Part shown: piece by piece, positions 36,836-46,400 of the stretch
How positions within the stretch are numbered: position 1 is the first letter of the stretch
Layout of the letters: each line of letters begins with the position of its first letter
Notes under the pieces: generated by a model
Told to the model about the DNA's origin: nothing
The model's input: the letters and a program-made list of their open reading frames with translations, nothing else
Databases searched by the model: none
Source: Spirulina major PCC 6313
GTDB lineage: Bacteria; Cyanobacteriota; Cyanobacteriia; Cyanobacteriales; Spirulinaceae
Assembly (NCBI RefSeq): GCF_001890765.1
Contig: NZ_KV878783.1
Span: 4,492,771-4,556,770 of the forward strand
Reading direction: 5' to 3'
Length of the DNA stretch: 64,000 nt
Position numbers and translations under genes: made by a program

Positions 36836-37480
36836 ATGAAGGAACCAAAACGATTGGCTAAAACAAAACTTTTACTGGTTGATGATGACCCAAACCTGAT
36901 TCTTTTGGTGAAAGACTATCTCGAATTTCGAGGCTATGAAGTCATCACCGCTGAGAATGGTCGGATTGCCCTAGAGATTCTTGAAGCGGCCGATCCAGAC
37001 ATGATCATTTGCGACATTATGATGCCGGAAATGGACGGCTACACCCTCGTTGAAAAGGTGCGGAGTAATCCAAAAACCAACTGGATTCCGTTCCTGTTCC
37101 TGTCTGCTAAGGGCCAGAGCCAAGACCGGGTGAAAGGATTAAGCCAAGGGGCGGATGTGTATATGGTGAAGCCCTTCGAGCCGGAAGAATTGGTGGCTCA
37201 AGTGGAATCGTCCCTCAAGCAAGCGGATCGGTTGAGCCAACATTACAAAGGCACGGACGCGCCGCCGACGATCCATGTGCCCCATGATGTGAATCTGACT
37301 CCGAAGGAACTCGAAGTGGTACAAATGGTGGCCCAAGGGATGTCAAATCGAGAAATTTCGGTGCATCTCAACGTCAGTCAGCGCACGATTGAAAGCCATG
37401 TGTCTAATATGCTGAATAAAACCAGCTTGAATAATCGCACGGAGTTAGCGCGGTGGGCGATCGAAAGTCATCAGGCTTAA
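36836..37480 (+). CDS. NarL/FixJ-type response regulator (REC-LuxR HTH)
   Basis: A 214-residue transcription regulator. The receiver domain (about 10-128) has the acidic pair LLVDDDPN, the phospho-acceptor MIICDIMMPEMDG, Ser in FLFLSAKG and Lys in YMVKPFEP. The LuxR-type helix-turn-helix (about 150-210) reads LTPKELEVVQMVAQGMSNREISVHLNVSQRTIESHVSNML. It should bind DNA when phosphorylated. Its kinase and targets are unknown. The last 28 bp overlap the frame of the next gene, which suggests coupled translation with the M28 peptidase. Confidence 0.92.
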   Translation: MKEPKRLAKTKLLLVDDDPNLILLVKDYLEFRGYEVITAENGRIALEILEAADPDMIICDIMMPEMDGYTLVEKVRSNPKTNWIPFLFLSAKGQSQDRVKGLSQGADVYMVKPFEPEELVAQVESSLKQADRLSQHYKGTDAPPTIHVPHDVNLTPKELEVVQMVAQGMSNREISVHLNVSQRTIESHVSNMLNKTSLNNRTELARWAIESHQA

Positions 37481-38520
37481 ACACGTTGCGATTCAACCGG
37501 CTCCGTGTCCCGATCAAATGGGCCGATCGCGGCACAATCCGGCGCTTGATGATTTTGGGTGGACTGTTGATCCTATTGGGTTTAGGAGGGTATCGGGCGA
37601 TGATTTGGATACCGGGCCAGAGTTATCGCGGCGAGTTGCCACCGTTGACCCCAGCGGTGGAGGCGTTGGCGGTGGAGTTGCGCACGGAGGTGGAGGCGAT
37701 CGCATCTCGGCCGCACAATTATGTCGCCTATCCCGAATTAGTCCGGGTCGCGCAATACCTCGAAACCACCCTCGCCCAAACCGGCTATCCCGTGGAAGTG
37801 CAAGAATACAAGGTCGCAGATCAAACCTTTCAAAACCTGATTCTCGAAATTCCCGGCCAGACGAAACCCGATGAAATTGTGGTGGTGGGGGCCCATTATG
37901 ATTCCGTGGTGGGTGTGCCGGGGGCGAATGATAACGGGTCAGGGGTGGCGGCGGTGCTCGCGATCGCCCGTCGCCTGGCCAATCAAGGGAGCGATCGTAC
38001 CCTCCGCCTCATCGCCTTTGCCAACGAAGAACCCCCCTTTTTCTGGACCGATGACATGGGCAGCCTCGTCTATGCCAAACGCTGCAAAGCCCGCCAAGAA
38101 AAGATCGTCGCCATGGTCAGCCTCGAAACCCTCGGCTACTACGACGACACCCCCGGCAGCCAAACCTACCCCCTCGGCCTCCTCGATCGCATCTATCCCA
38201 TCCAAGGCAACTTCATTAGTTTCGTCGGTAACTTCGCCTCCGCTGCCCTCGTGCGGCAGGTGGTGGGCGCATTCCGCACCGTGGCTCAATTTCCCTCGGA
38301 AGCGGCCATCCTGCCCAATGCCGTCGCTGGCGCAGGCTGGTCAGATCATTGGTCATTCTGGCAACAGGGCTATCCCGCCCTGATGGTCACCGACACCGCC
38401 CCCTTCCGCTATCCCCACTACCACACCCTCGACGACACCCCCGACAAACTCAACTACGATCGCTTTGCCCGCGTCGTCCAGGGCTTAGAAGCTGTCATCC
38501 AAAGCCTGATCAATAATTGA
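37453..38520 (+). CDS. membrane-anchored M28 family zinc aminopeptidase
   Basis: About 355 residues. A hydrophobic anchor (LMILGGLLILLGLGGYRAMIW, about 32-52) precedes an extracytoplasmic M28 domain. Zinc-ligand and catalytic regions are VVVGAHYDSV (His), PGANDNGSGVAAVL (bridging Asp), FANEEPPFFW (catalytic Glu pair), MVSLETLGYY (Glu) and PHYHTLDDTPDKL (His). It should trim N-termini of periplasmic peptides. The frame opens with a GTG at 37453 inside the regulator gene. A TTG at 37486 or the ATG at 37549 are alternatives and would still retain all or most of the anchor. Confidence 0.88.
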   Translation: MGDRKSSGLNTLRFNRLRVPIKWADRGTIRRLMILGGLLILLGLGGYRAMIWIPGQSYRGELPPLTPAVEALAVELRTEVEAIASRPHNYVAYPELVRVAQYLETTLAQTGYPVEVQEYKVADQTFQNLILEIPGQTKPDEIVVVGAHYDSVVGVPGANDNGSGVAAVLAIARRLANQGSDRTLRLIAFANEEPPFFWTDDMGSLVYAKRCKARQEKIVAMVSLETLGYYDDTPGSQTYPLGLLDRIYPIQGNFISFVGNFASAALVRQVVGAFRTVAQFPSEAAILPNAVAGAGWSDHWSFWQQGYPALMVTDTAPFRYPHYHTLDDTPDKLNYDRFARVVQGLEAVIQSLINN

Positions 38521-38729
38521 CGTACTCCCCCGCATAAATGACGGGGGATTCTGGGTTCAGACAGCAATTGCAGGCGTAGCCCGTCTTATCTTGCCTAGCC
38601 CAATGGACAACGCCCTGCCCATAAGGTGCTCACCCCGGAATTTTACTTCGCGCTAGCGAACGCTTTTATTGTATCACCACCGAATCAATTCGGTTATTCG
38701 CTTATATCCCCCGAATAAAATTCAGGGGG
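38521..38729. mobile_element. remnant of an IS200/IS605- or IscB-like element (ends and structured RNA region)
   Basis: About 209 bp without coding capacity. It is bounded by two similar hairpins, CCCCCG...CGGGGG (38527-38547) and CCCCCGAAT...ATTCAGGGGG (38708-38729). The interior is GC-rich and strongly structured. It includes GGATTCTGGGTTCAGACAGC, the hairpin TTCGC-GCTA-GCGAA (38647-38660) and ACCGAA-TCAA-TTCGGT (38679-38694). Subterminal hairpins and a conserved structured non-coding segment are typical of IS200/IS605 elements and of the omega-RNA region of IscB loci. No transposase or nuclease gene remains. The right hairpin supplies the last codons and stop of the next gene. Confidence 0.5.
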
Positions 38730-40962
38730 CTTTACGCATCACGCTCGTAATAGCGGATGACTGGCGCAGGGGAATCTGGATGATGAACGTGCTGCCTTGT
38801 CCTAACGTAGAGTGGCAGAGGAGTTTACCCTGATGTTTTTCCGTCACAATTTGATAACTAATTGATAGTCCTAGCCCCGTGCCTTTGCCAATGGCTTTAG
38901 TGGTGAAAAAGGGATCAAACAAACGGTTTTGGGCGGCTGCATCCATGCCTGGGCCGTTGTCTGCGATCGCCACCTCTACCCACTGGGTTTCTAAAACCCT
39001 GGTGCGAATCGTAATCTGATCGGGGTGCGCCTTGATCCCATCCACAGAACGAGTCAGACTCATTTCATCAAAACCATCGATCGCATTGGCCAAAATATTC
39101 ATAAAGACCTGATTCAACTGACCCGAATAGCATTCCACTAAGGGTAATTCGCCATACTCTTTTATCAACTGAATCGCGGGGCGATCGCTTTTAGCCTTGA
39201 GGCGATGTTGCAGAATCATCAAGGTACTATCAATCCCCGCATGAAGATCCACTTCTTTAATATCCGCCTCATCCAATCGCGAAAAGGTGCGTAATGATTG
39301 GACAATTTCTCGAATTCGCTCACTTCCCACTTTCATCGAGGCAAGTAATTTCACAAAATCTGCTTTGATGTAGTCTACATCGAGTTCTTCAAGTTGTTCT
39401 TGGAGTGCGATCGAAGGGTTGGGATATTCTCGCTGATAGACTTCAAGAATTTTGATGAATATGGATACATACTCATTGGCATAGGTTAAATTGCCATAAA
39501 TAAAATTAATTGGATTATTGATCTCATGGGCTAACCCAGCGACTAATATCCCCAAACTCGACATTTTTTCGGCTTGAACCATGCGAGTTTGAGCCTTTTG
39601 TAAATCATGCAATGCTTGGCGCAGTTCAGCGGTGCGTTCGGTCACTCGTGTTTCGAGTTGTTCGTTGGTTTTTGCCAAGGCCGCAAAGGATTCCTCTAAT
39701 TGTTGCACCATCCGGTTAAAGGAGTCAGACAATTGGGCAATTTCATTAATCTTAGACGTGTCTAACTGTTGCGATATTTTGCCCGTGGCGATGTTTTGGG
39801 CGGCGCGATTGAGCTTGAGAATGGGCTGACTAATCCAACGCGAGGTGTAAATACCGAGCCAGGTTGCGATCGCTAATGCCACCCCACAGAGCACAATGGT
39901 TGTGCGCGTATTGGCATTGATTTGCGCCATAAAATCCGACTCTGGCATCACCACCACAATCAGCCAATCTAAACCCTGGAACTCTAACGGAATAACCCGG
40001 ACAAACTGCCGCTCACCCTCTAGGGTGTAGCGAAATTGGACCGGCTCGGTTAGTTCACTAAAATCGGCAACCTGTTGGGTGAATGCAGCCACTGTTGACT
40101 GAATCGCGGGGTATTGACTTTGACGGGCCGAAAGCCGCTCCACCTCCCCATCGGGGTCATCCCCTGGAATATAGGGCTTTTCGGTGGTGGATGATGCCAC
40201 CAATAGCCCCGATCGCTCCATGATAAACGTTGTGCCATGGGGGGAACCGGGCACAGATTTGAGAAACTGACCTATGCCCGTGAGGAGGTAGTCCACCGCC
40301 AGCACGCCCTGAGGATTTCCCGACCCATCAAAAATCGGGTGGGTGGCGGAAATGCCAATCTGGTTATCGATAAAAATATAGATATCACTCCAACTGGGTG
40401 CTCCGGCAGCGATCGCATCCTTGTACCAATCCCGACGGCGGGGATCATAATCGGGTTCGGAATACAACAACTCCGTGCGTTGCCCCTGATCATTCGTCAG
40501 CCAACTTTGAAAATCCCCCGGCACAAAATTCGGCGTGCCCTCAATCGTCACCGCTGCGGGTTCTGATTCTCGCCCCGCCCCAATGTACCCCCCTTGGGCA
40601 CTGGCAAAATAAATATATTGCACATCGGTATAGACCCGAATTTGTTGCCAAAAGCGACGTTCTAAACCGCTGATATCTGTTGTGTTTAAGACATTAATTC
40701 GTAACGATTCAGCATTAAAGGTATTTAACTCGACAGGTTTTTCTAAATAATTATTCAGGTGTTGAGTAATGCGATTTTCAACCTCAAGTTGCAGTTGTTG
40801 AACTAGATCGTTCACTGCTTTTTGGCCATTGCGGAGTGAGAGCCAGCCGGTTAAGCCCACAGCCACAGTAATTTGCAACAGAAAGGGCACGATCAAAATT
40901 GATCGTAACGGAATTTTCATCGCAACTATGGATGATATTGAATTAATATTTTTTTCAGACAT
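38722..40962 (-). CDS. dCache-HAMP sensor histidine kinase
   Basis: A 746-residue membrane kinase. The first transmembrane helix (ILIVPFLLQITVAVGLTGWLSL) precedes a large periplasmic dCache domain (about 50-345: YIGAGRESE, GVLAVDYLLTGIGQFL, FIMERSGLLVASS, VVVMPESDF). A second helix (TIVLCGVALAIATWLGIYTSRW) and HAMP (about 370-420) follow. Then come a coiled coil, HisKA (EKMSSLGILVAGLAHEINNP) and HATPase (DNGPGMDAA, FTTKAIGKGTGLGLSIS). The sensor half closely resembles that of the adenylate cyclase at 53960. An ATG at 40920 (MKIPLRSIL) is an alternative start. The C-terminal RKAP and stop codon come from the adjoining element remnant. Confidence 0.92.
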   Translation of the reverse strand: MSEKNINSISSIVAMKIPLRSILIVPFLLQITVAVGLTGWLSLRNGQKAVNDLVQQLQLEVENRITQHLNNYLEKPVELNTFNAESLRINVLNTTDISGLERRFWQQIRVYTDVQYIYFASAQGGYIGAGRESEPAAVTIEGTPNFVPGDFQSWLTNDQGQRTELLYSEPDYDPRRRDWYKDAIAAGAPSWSDIYIFIDNQIGISATHPIFDGSGNPQGVLAVDYLLTGIGQFLKSVPGSPHGTTFIMERSGLLVASSTTEKPYIPGDDPDGEVERLSARQSQYPAIQSTVAAFTQQVADFSELTEPVQFRYTLEGERQFVRVIPLEFQGLDWLIVVVMPESDFMAQINANTRTTIVLCGVALAIATWLGIYTSRWISQPILKLNRAAQNIATGKISQQLDTSKINEIAQLSDSFNRMVQQLEESFAALAKTNEQLETRVTERTAELRQALHDLQKAQTRMVQAEKMSSLGILVAGLAHEINNPINFIYGNLTYANEYVSIFIKILEVYQREYPNPSIALQEQLEELDVDYIKADFVKLLASMKVGSERIREIVQSLRTFSRLDEADIKEVDLHAGIDSTLMILQHRLKAKSDRPAIQLIKEYGELPLVECYSGQLNQVFMNILANAIDGFDEMSLTRSVDGIKAHPDQITIRTRVLETQWVEVAIADNGPGMDAAAQNRLFDPFFTTKAIGKGTGLGLSISYQIVTEKHQGKLLCHSTLGQGSTFIIQIPLRQSSAITSVMRKAP

Positions 40963-41213
40963 AGGAATGAATTAAATGACGTTTTAATTGATCTTGATTG
41001 ATCTTGCAAAATAATTACCCTGGATCGCTTTTCCTTAATGTCCTGCAAACAAAAAGCAGAATCCTCAGGAAATAATGCACCGGATCGGGATGAACGCACT
41101 GGATAGGGTGGGCTGGATACGGTTGAGATCAAAGCGAACCGTCACCATCCGTTTACCAATGATGGCACATCAATTATGAAGAGAGTCTGAATCCTTCCGG
41201 TGCGATCGCGCTC

Positions 41214-41335
41214 CTAGTGCCGTGTCAATACTTAGTATTTGGATCGTTTTAAATGTTCAACGCTCCATGGGATGGTGCATTATGCTTCGCTAATAGCACC
41301 CGACAGTCAACCTAATTCTTATCCTCGACGTGCCT
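41214..41335. repeat. miniature element, second copy (CTAGTGCCG type)
   Basis: It starts CTAGTGCCGTGTCA, like 16028-16041, and contains a 27-bp hairpin (41274-41300). That hairpin is the reverse complement of the one at 16067-16093 apart from three bases. The right end is degenerate and abuts the next element. The rest of the 40963-41463 gap shows no gene. Confidence 0.55.
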
Positions 41336-41467
41336 CTAATGGACTGTCTAGCCTCAGATGGCAAGTAACTTGAAGACTGAGCGAAGTCGAAGTCTGGTGC
41401 TCCGGGGTTCGACGACCCTCATCTCTCTGGATAACAACTCACCTTTTTAAGCTAGACAGTCCACTAG
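41336..41467. repeat. MITE with 17-bp terminal inverted repeats
   Basis: A 132-bp element. Its ends CTAATGGACTGTCTAGC and GCTAGACAGTCCACTAG are inverted repeats with a single mismatch. The right-hand CTAG contributes the TAG stop codon of the minus-strand gene at 41464-41880. There is no coding capacity. Confidence 0.75.
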
Positions 41468-41880
41468 TCTGCGGTTCCGGCTTGAATTGATTCGACGCTC
41501 GCTTTGATTTCATCGAGGGTTTTGAGCACTAAGCGTTTCGCCTGTAACGACCAACCCCAGCGTTGGATTTTAATGGCCAGAAAAAAGCCGATCCCCGTGG
41601 CGAGAAAATCTAGGGGTTGCTGGGCTGAAATGCCAAATAATAATCCCAAACCGCCAATTCCCCAACAGGGCAGGGCTAACACTTGGCGATTCGTTTCGAC
41701 GATTTGGGCGAGGAAATGGGTGGGAATTTCGGCGGCGATTTGATCCCGGATGGCCTGCTGTTGGGGATAGGGAACGACGAAGCCAAATTTGCGGCGCAAT
41801 TTTTCGATTTTGCGGGCTTCGGTGCTGTATTCCGTGAGTTGGTCTTCGGCGAGTTGGATCAAGTGTGCGGCTGAACTCAT
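41464..41880 (-). CDS. small membrane protein, function unknown
   Basis: 138 residues from the ATG at 41880 (MSSAAHLIQLAEDQLTEY). A helical, charged N-terminal part (about 1-55) is followed by two adjacent hydrophobic stretches (ALPCWGIGGLGLLFGI and LDFLATGIGFFLAIKI) and an amphipathic C-terminal helix (LVLKTLDEIKASVESI). No family is recognised. Its stop codon lies in the end of a miniature element, so the original C-terminus may have been slightly different. Confidence 0.65.
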   Translation of the reverse strand: MSSAAHLIQLAEDQLTEYSTEARKIEKLRRKFGFVVPYPQQQAIRDQIAAEIPTHFLAQIVETNRQVLALPCWGIGGLGLLFGISAQQPLDFLATGIGFFLAIKIQRWGWSLQAKRLVLKTLDEIKASVESIQAGTAD

Positions 41881-42102
41881 AGGTTTTGGCGAGTGGGGGG
41901 ATGGAAAACGCAATGACGGGGGAGCGATCGCACTGTCAGTAACGTTATGGGGACAGGAACAACGAAAAAACAGGGTTTCAGCCCTGATTGATGCGAAGAC
42001 GCATTGCGATCGCGCCGAGGCTCAATCCCTCAAGATCGGTCACTCTAGTATACCCGGCTCTTGATTCCCATTGATGCGATCGCCCCTCAATTCACCGTCC
42101 GG

Positions 42103-42173
42103 TAGGGTGCGTTAGGCGGTGATTCATGTCAAATCTCATCAATTAGTGTTCATTCCGCCGTAACGCACCATTG
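42103..42173. repeat. 71-bp repeat, copy 1
   Basis: The same 71 bp recur at 43023-43093. The ends are inverted (GGTGCGTTAGGCGG against CCGCCGTAACGCACC, one indel), so each copy can fold into a long hairpin. The copies flank the DUF3800 gene in direct orientation. Confidence 0.85.
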
Positions 42174-42181
42174 TGCTAACA

Positions 42182-42877
42182 CTATAAATCTCTTACGTGA
42201 ATACCGTGTACGATGCCACCTTCTGCATCAAATCGTGGTTTGATAATTGAGAAGTAACGCTCATCATTTTGCTCGTACTTCTTGAATGTGGCATAGGCGA
42301 TTAAATCAGCAAGTTGAATCAATCGAGATGCTTTTGAGTCGAGAAAAAGAGGAACTTCCGAAAAGTTGCGAATAACCCCCCAGGTATAACCAACAGTTCT
42401 AAAATCTGTCGCTAGAGTTTGTATGGTTGTCTCATAAGTTGATTTATCAAAAATTATGATGCCGCGTTGAGTATCACCCTTTTTATGAAGTCGGATTAAG
42501 TATCGATCAAAGCGACTTGCGATTTGCTCGAATGCAACTTCTACGGGATCTTGAGGAGAAACCGAAGACTTGAGAACAACGCTGGCAAAAGCTCGATTAG
42601 AAGGGTGGGAAGCCGTCAACACCTGTAACGCATCTTCCATCGCACGCTCTCGCTCTTCTTTTGGATGCCCTCGCCATCGCCCCTTTCCCTTCAACATCGG
42701 GTTTCCATGTAGTTCCATCGAAGCAGGATCGGCCGGGTCGAAGCGAGCTGCAATTTTATCTAACTCTTGTGCAATCCAGTAACCTTGTCTTTCAAATGTA
42801 CAAAATCCGGCTAACACAAAGAAATGTTGATTAGGGTCATGAACTGAGCCCGACTCATCGACATAAAGTAAGTACAT
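42182..42877 (-). CDS. DUF3800 domain protein
   Basis: 231 residues. The N-terminus MYLLYVDESGSVHDPNQHFFVLAGFC is the DUF3800 signature, with a conserved Asp-Glu-Ser that resembles the first acidic residue of RNase H-like nucleases. Further acidic positions are in GIIIFDKSTYE and LIQLADLIAYATFKKYE. DUF3800 proteins frequently occur on mobile or defence-related DNA, and a nuclease role is suspected but unproven. The start ATG at 42877 places the motif at the N-terminus; an upstream start would add nine residues. The gene lies between two copies of a 71-bp repeat, 8 bp from one. Confidence 0.82.
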   Translation of the reverse strand: MYLLYVDESGSVHDPNQHFFVLAGFCTFERQGYWIAQELDKIAARFDPADPASMELHGNPMLKGKGRWRGHPKEERERAMEDALQVLTASHPSNRAFASVVLKSSVSPQDPVEVAFEQIASRFDRYLIRLHKKGDTQRGIIIFDKSTYETTIQTLATDFRTVGYTWGVIRNFSEVPLFLDSKASRLIQLADLIAYATFKKYEQNDERYFSIIKPRFDAEGGIVHGIHVRDL

Positions 42878-43022
42878 TGAAAACGTCCACAGAAAGACAG
42901 CCAAGGAAAGACCATGCTTTCACGATCCTGAAAAGGACGGATCTCTCGGCTGTAAGGTCGATTATAGCTCATTCCTTTGTGTAGCTGTAAGCTTCCCCCG
43001 ACTACGCTACGCTAAAGTCCGT

Positions 43023-43093
43023 TAGGGTGCGTTAGGCGGTGATTCATGTCAAATCTCATCAATTAGTGTTCATTCCGCCGTAACGCACCATTG
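43023..43093. repeat. 71-bp repeat, copy 2
   Basis: Identical over the length I compared with copy 1 at 42103-42173 and in the same orientation, about 145 bp upstream of the DUF3800 start codon. Confidence 0.85.
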
Positions 43094-43151
43094 CCAAGAC
43101 ACGTTTTAATTTGTGCAATATGAAGATGACGTAGGGCTGGCAATGCCCACC

Positions 43152-43346
43152 CTACAACTGCCGACAGTCTGCTTTGATTGTGTGTTGGAGTTCTGCGGCT
43201 TCGGAATTGCTTAAAATACCTGAAAATTTTGCGAGGGGGTGGGTTTGGCGTGTTGCTTTCACCCGATGCAAAAAATCGAGCATCACTTGCACTAAATCAT
43301 CGGGGGCTTGTTCAAGTTCTTGGATCAATTGCTCACGGTTTGTCAT
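43152..43346 (-). CDS. antitoxin-like small protein
   Basis: 64 residues from the ATG at 43346 (MTNREQLIQELEQAPDDLVQVMLDFLHRVK). The segment E.APDDLVQVMLDFLHRVKATR resembles DUF2281-type or similar antitoxin-like proteins common in cyanobacteria. A loose PLAKFSGILSNSEAAEL tail could contact a toxin. No toxin gene adjoins it; the neighbours are a repeat and a restriction-methylase gene. It may be an orphan antitoxin or a different small regulator. Confidence 0.5.
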   Translation of the reverse strand: MTNREQLIQELEQAPDDLVQVMLDFLHRVKATRQTHPLAKFSGILSNSEAAELQHTIKADCRQL

Positions 43347-43405
43347 CTGTTTAAGATTTTCCGGCAACCTAAGATAGATGATCCTAGTATATCCGACTGT
43401 TCAAT

Positions 43406-46400
43406 TTACGATCTGTTGGGCATTTGGTTGATGATGTCCTGGGTTTGGACGGAAACGGTACAGACGCGCCGGATTAAATTAATGACGGTTTCTTTGTAGT
43501 CGGCGAATTTGTAGGTGTTGAATTGGTCACGGATGGTGGGGTCTTTGGGTTTCTTTTCTTTATGTTGGTCTAAGACCCATTCGATCGCGCTCCGATTCCC
43601 TAATTTATACTCCCATGCGATCGCAGGAATGCCCTGGATTGTGGTTTCGGCATCGAGGGCGATCGCGCCTTTTGTTTTGTCGGGTTTGAGTTTGGGTTTA
43701 TTGAGTTGGCCGGGTTTGAGGGGGATGTCGATCTGTTGGAGGGGGTAGGGGTCGATGGTTTCGTAATTGAGGTGCAATTCCATCAATTGTTTGCCCCAGG
43801 TTGCCCACTGCCAAAAGTCATCATAGAGGGGCAAGCGGGGAAAGTCGCGTTTGAGGTTTTGTTCGTATTTTTGGCGGTAGTGGGGATGATGCAGGATGGC
43901 GTAGGTGTAATGAAAGATATCGATTTTTTGAAGGGTGGTATCGGTGTAATGGGTTTGGATTTGTTCTAGTCCCCAATCGGTAATATTATCGTGACGGTTT
44001 CCGTCTTTGTCGTAGCGATAGAGTGGGAGACATTGCGCGGCTGTGCCAACTAAATGAACATCGGGAATACAGTTAGTGCAAGTCACCATAAAGGGCGATT
44101 GTGTGCCTGAATCAGTGCAAAAAATAGATAAATTGTAAATATCTGAACTCGGAAAAAATTGGTTTATCAGCCCTGGCATTCTATTGAGATTCTTATCAAA
44201 ATAGATGAATTTTTTAGAATATGGTCTATAAACAGACTTTCTGATTTTTGACTTTTCAATTTTTTTGGGAATTTTATTTTCAAGATCTTTTTTTAGTTCT
44301 CTGTCCCATTTTATTTTAGAATCGAGATCCTTCTCTTTTTTTTGCATTTGTTTCATGTAACATTCACAAAAAAATCTTATTTTTTCTGTTAGAGCTTTCT
44401 GAGATAAATCAAAAACCCATTCATCTCGTCCAGTTTCAACCCCTCGCGAAAACAACTGAAAAACCGCCTGATCCGATCGCCCCGCCTTCACTTCCTTATC
44501 AATCAACGGTAACAACTCATCAAAATCATTATCCGTCAAATTAATCCAATTATTCTTTTTATCCGGCCGCACATGGTCAAAATTTACATCTTGTATTTTT
44601 ACGGATCTTAAAAAATCAAGTTTTTTATCTCTCAACTCATGAACATCAAATGGATGACAGTACGAAATCTTACATTTCTCCTGTGATGGCGTTTTAATCA
44701 AAAATCCGATCACGATTCCAGTCATTGCACTAATGCCGAAAATTGTATGCTGTTCCCCGATAAAAATCCCATCACGTCCTGATATTTCTCGAACATTGCC
44801 ACCAAGATCGATAAAATACGCATAGGAAAATTCTTCTTGGACACATTTCCGAAATCCATCAAACGCACGAGAATCTAAAAAAGAAGAGTTTGTAATAAAG
44901 CAGATAATACCGTTTTGCAGCCGATCCGATGCCCAGCGATAAAACCGCACATACATATCATAGAGTGAGATTTTATTTTGAGCCTTTCCCTCTTTTACAT
45001 AGGTCGCTTTCATCCGCTGATCAATCGATTTGTAAGGACGATTTGCGTTATCTTCATTAAAATTTGCTTGCCAAGCATTGTAAGGTGGATTGCCAATAAT
45101 CACTGAAATTTCGCGATCGTTTTGGCGATTGATCCGTTTGGTATTCTCCAACGTCATCGCAAACAAATCCATCTGCTTGTAATGGTACGCCGTATGATCC
45201 AACGTATCCACCAGACAAATATTACTAAACTCCTGATATTCCCCCATCTTTTGCTGATAGGTAAACTCAATATTGAGATTCGCAATGTAATAAGGCAAAA
45301 TCGCCACCTCATTACAATGAATCTCATGGAGATATTTATACTGCAATCGATGGGGATTTAAATACTCGATCAACTCCGTAATAAACGTCCCCGTCCCCGT
45401 CGCCGGATCGAGAATATTCACCCCCTCATCCTCCAACAACATCCCAAAATGTCGATCTAACAAAAAATCCGTACTCTCGATCATGAACTTCACAATCTCA
45501 TTCGGCGTGTAGACAATCCCCAACCGATCCGCCGCCTTCGGATTGTACGCCTTGTAGAAATTTTCATAGATTACCTTGAGAAACTTTTGTTTCTCGTGAT
45601 GATTGGGAATATTCACCGATTCCCGCTTAATCACCGCATAATAGGGTTCGATACTCTTCAGCGTATCCCGCCGCACCGAACGCGAAAAAAACGTATCAAT
45701 CACCTCAGAGAGCGATCGCGCAATATTGTTTTCACGGTGAAACTGCGCCTCATTGAAAATATTCGTAAAAATATCCTCAGATAAAATGTGCTGAATCATC
45801 ATCTCCGTCACATCCGCCGCCGACACCTCCGGATTAATCGACTGCTGACAAAGCGTTAAAAACCCCGCCCGCTTCGTTTGAAACGCCGGGTTATCCTGCG
45901 ACGCTTGGGCAATGCGCGATCGTAACTCCTCCGCAATGGTTGGCACATCCGTCTTAAACTGCTCCAACGCCTCCCGAAACCCCTTCACCTCCGGCCGCAC
46001 ATAATTAATAAACTCCTGCAACAGCCGATCCAGCGCCGCCGCATCCTGCATCGACACCCGCAACTGCTCCCGCCGCGCCTGGATTAAAACCGCCGTTTGG
46101 GAATCCTCAAAAATGATGTTGTCCTGGGGGTAGCCCTTCGCGAACTTTTTCGCGATCTCCTCATCGAGATCGTCCTGTTCATCCTTACTTTCCCAATACC
46201 CCCAATCCAACCGCAACGCATCCTTCACCGTCCCATCAGGCCGAATCCGCAAATTGCGATATTCCAACTCCGGAATCAAAAGAAAATTCCGCGTTTTACA
46301 ATATTCCCCCAACAAGGTCTGAAACGCGCCCCGAATCGATGACTCATTACTCGACCCCCCGTAACGCTTTAACTCAGCTAACTGACGTTGATATTGCGTG

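Noticed and set aside
41391-41420. A T-arm-like GGGGTTCGACGACCC segment suggesting a tRNA
   Set aside because: No acceptor, D or anticodon stems can be built around it; it is the interior of a miniature element.
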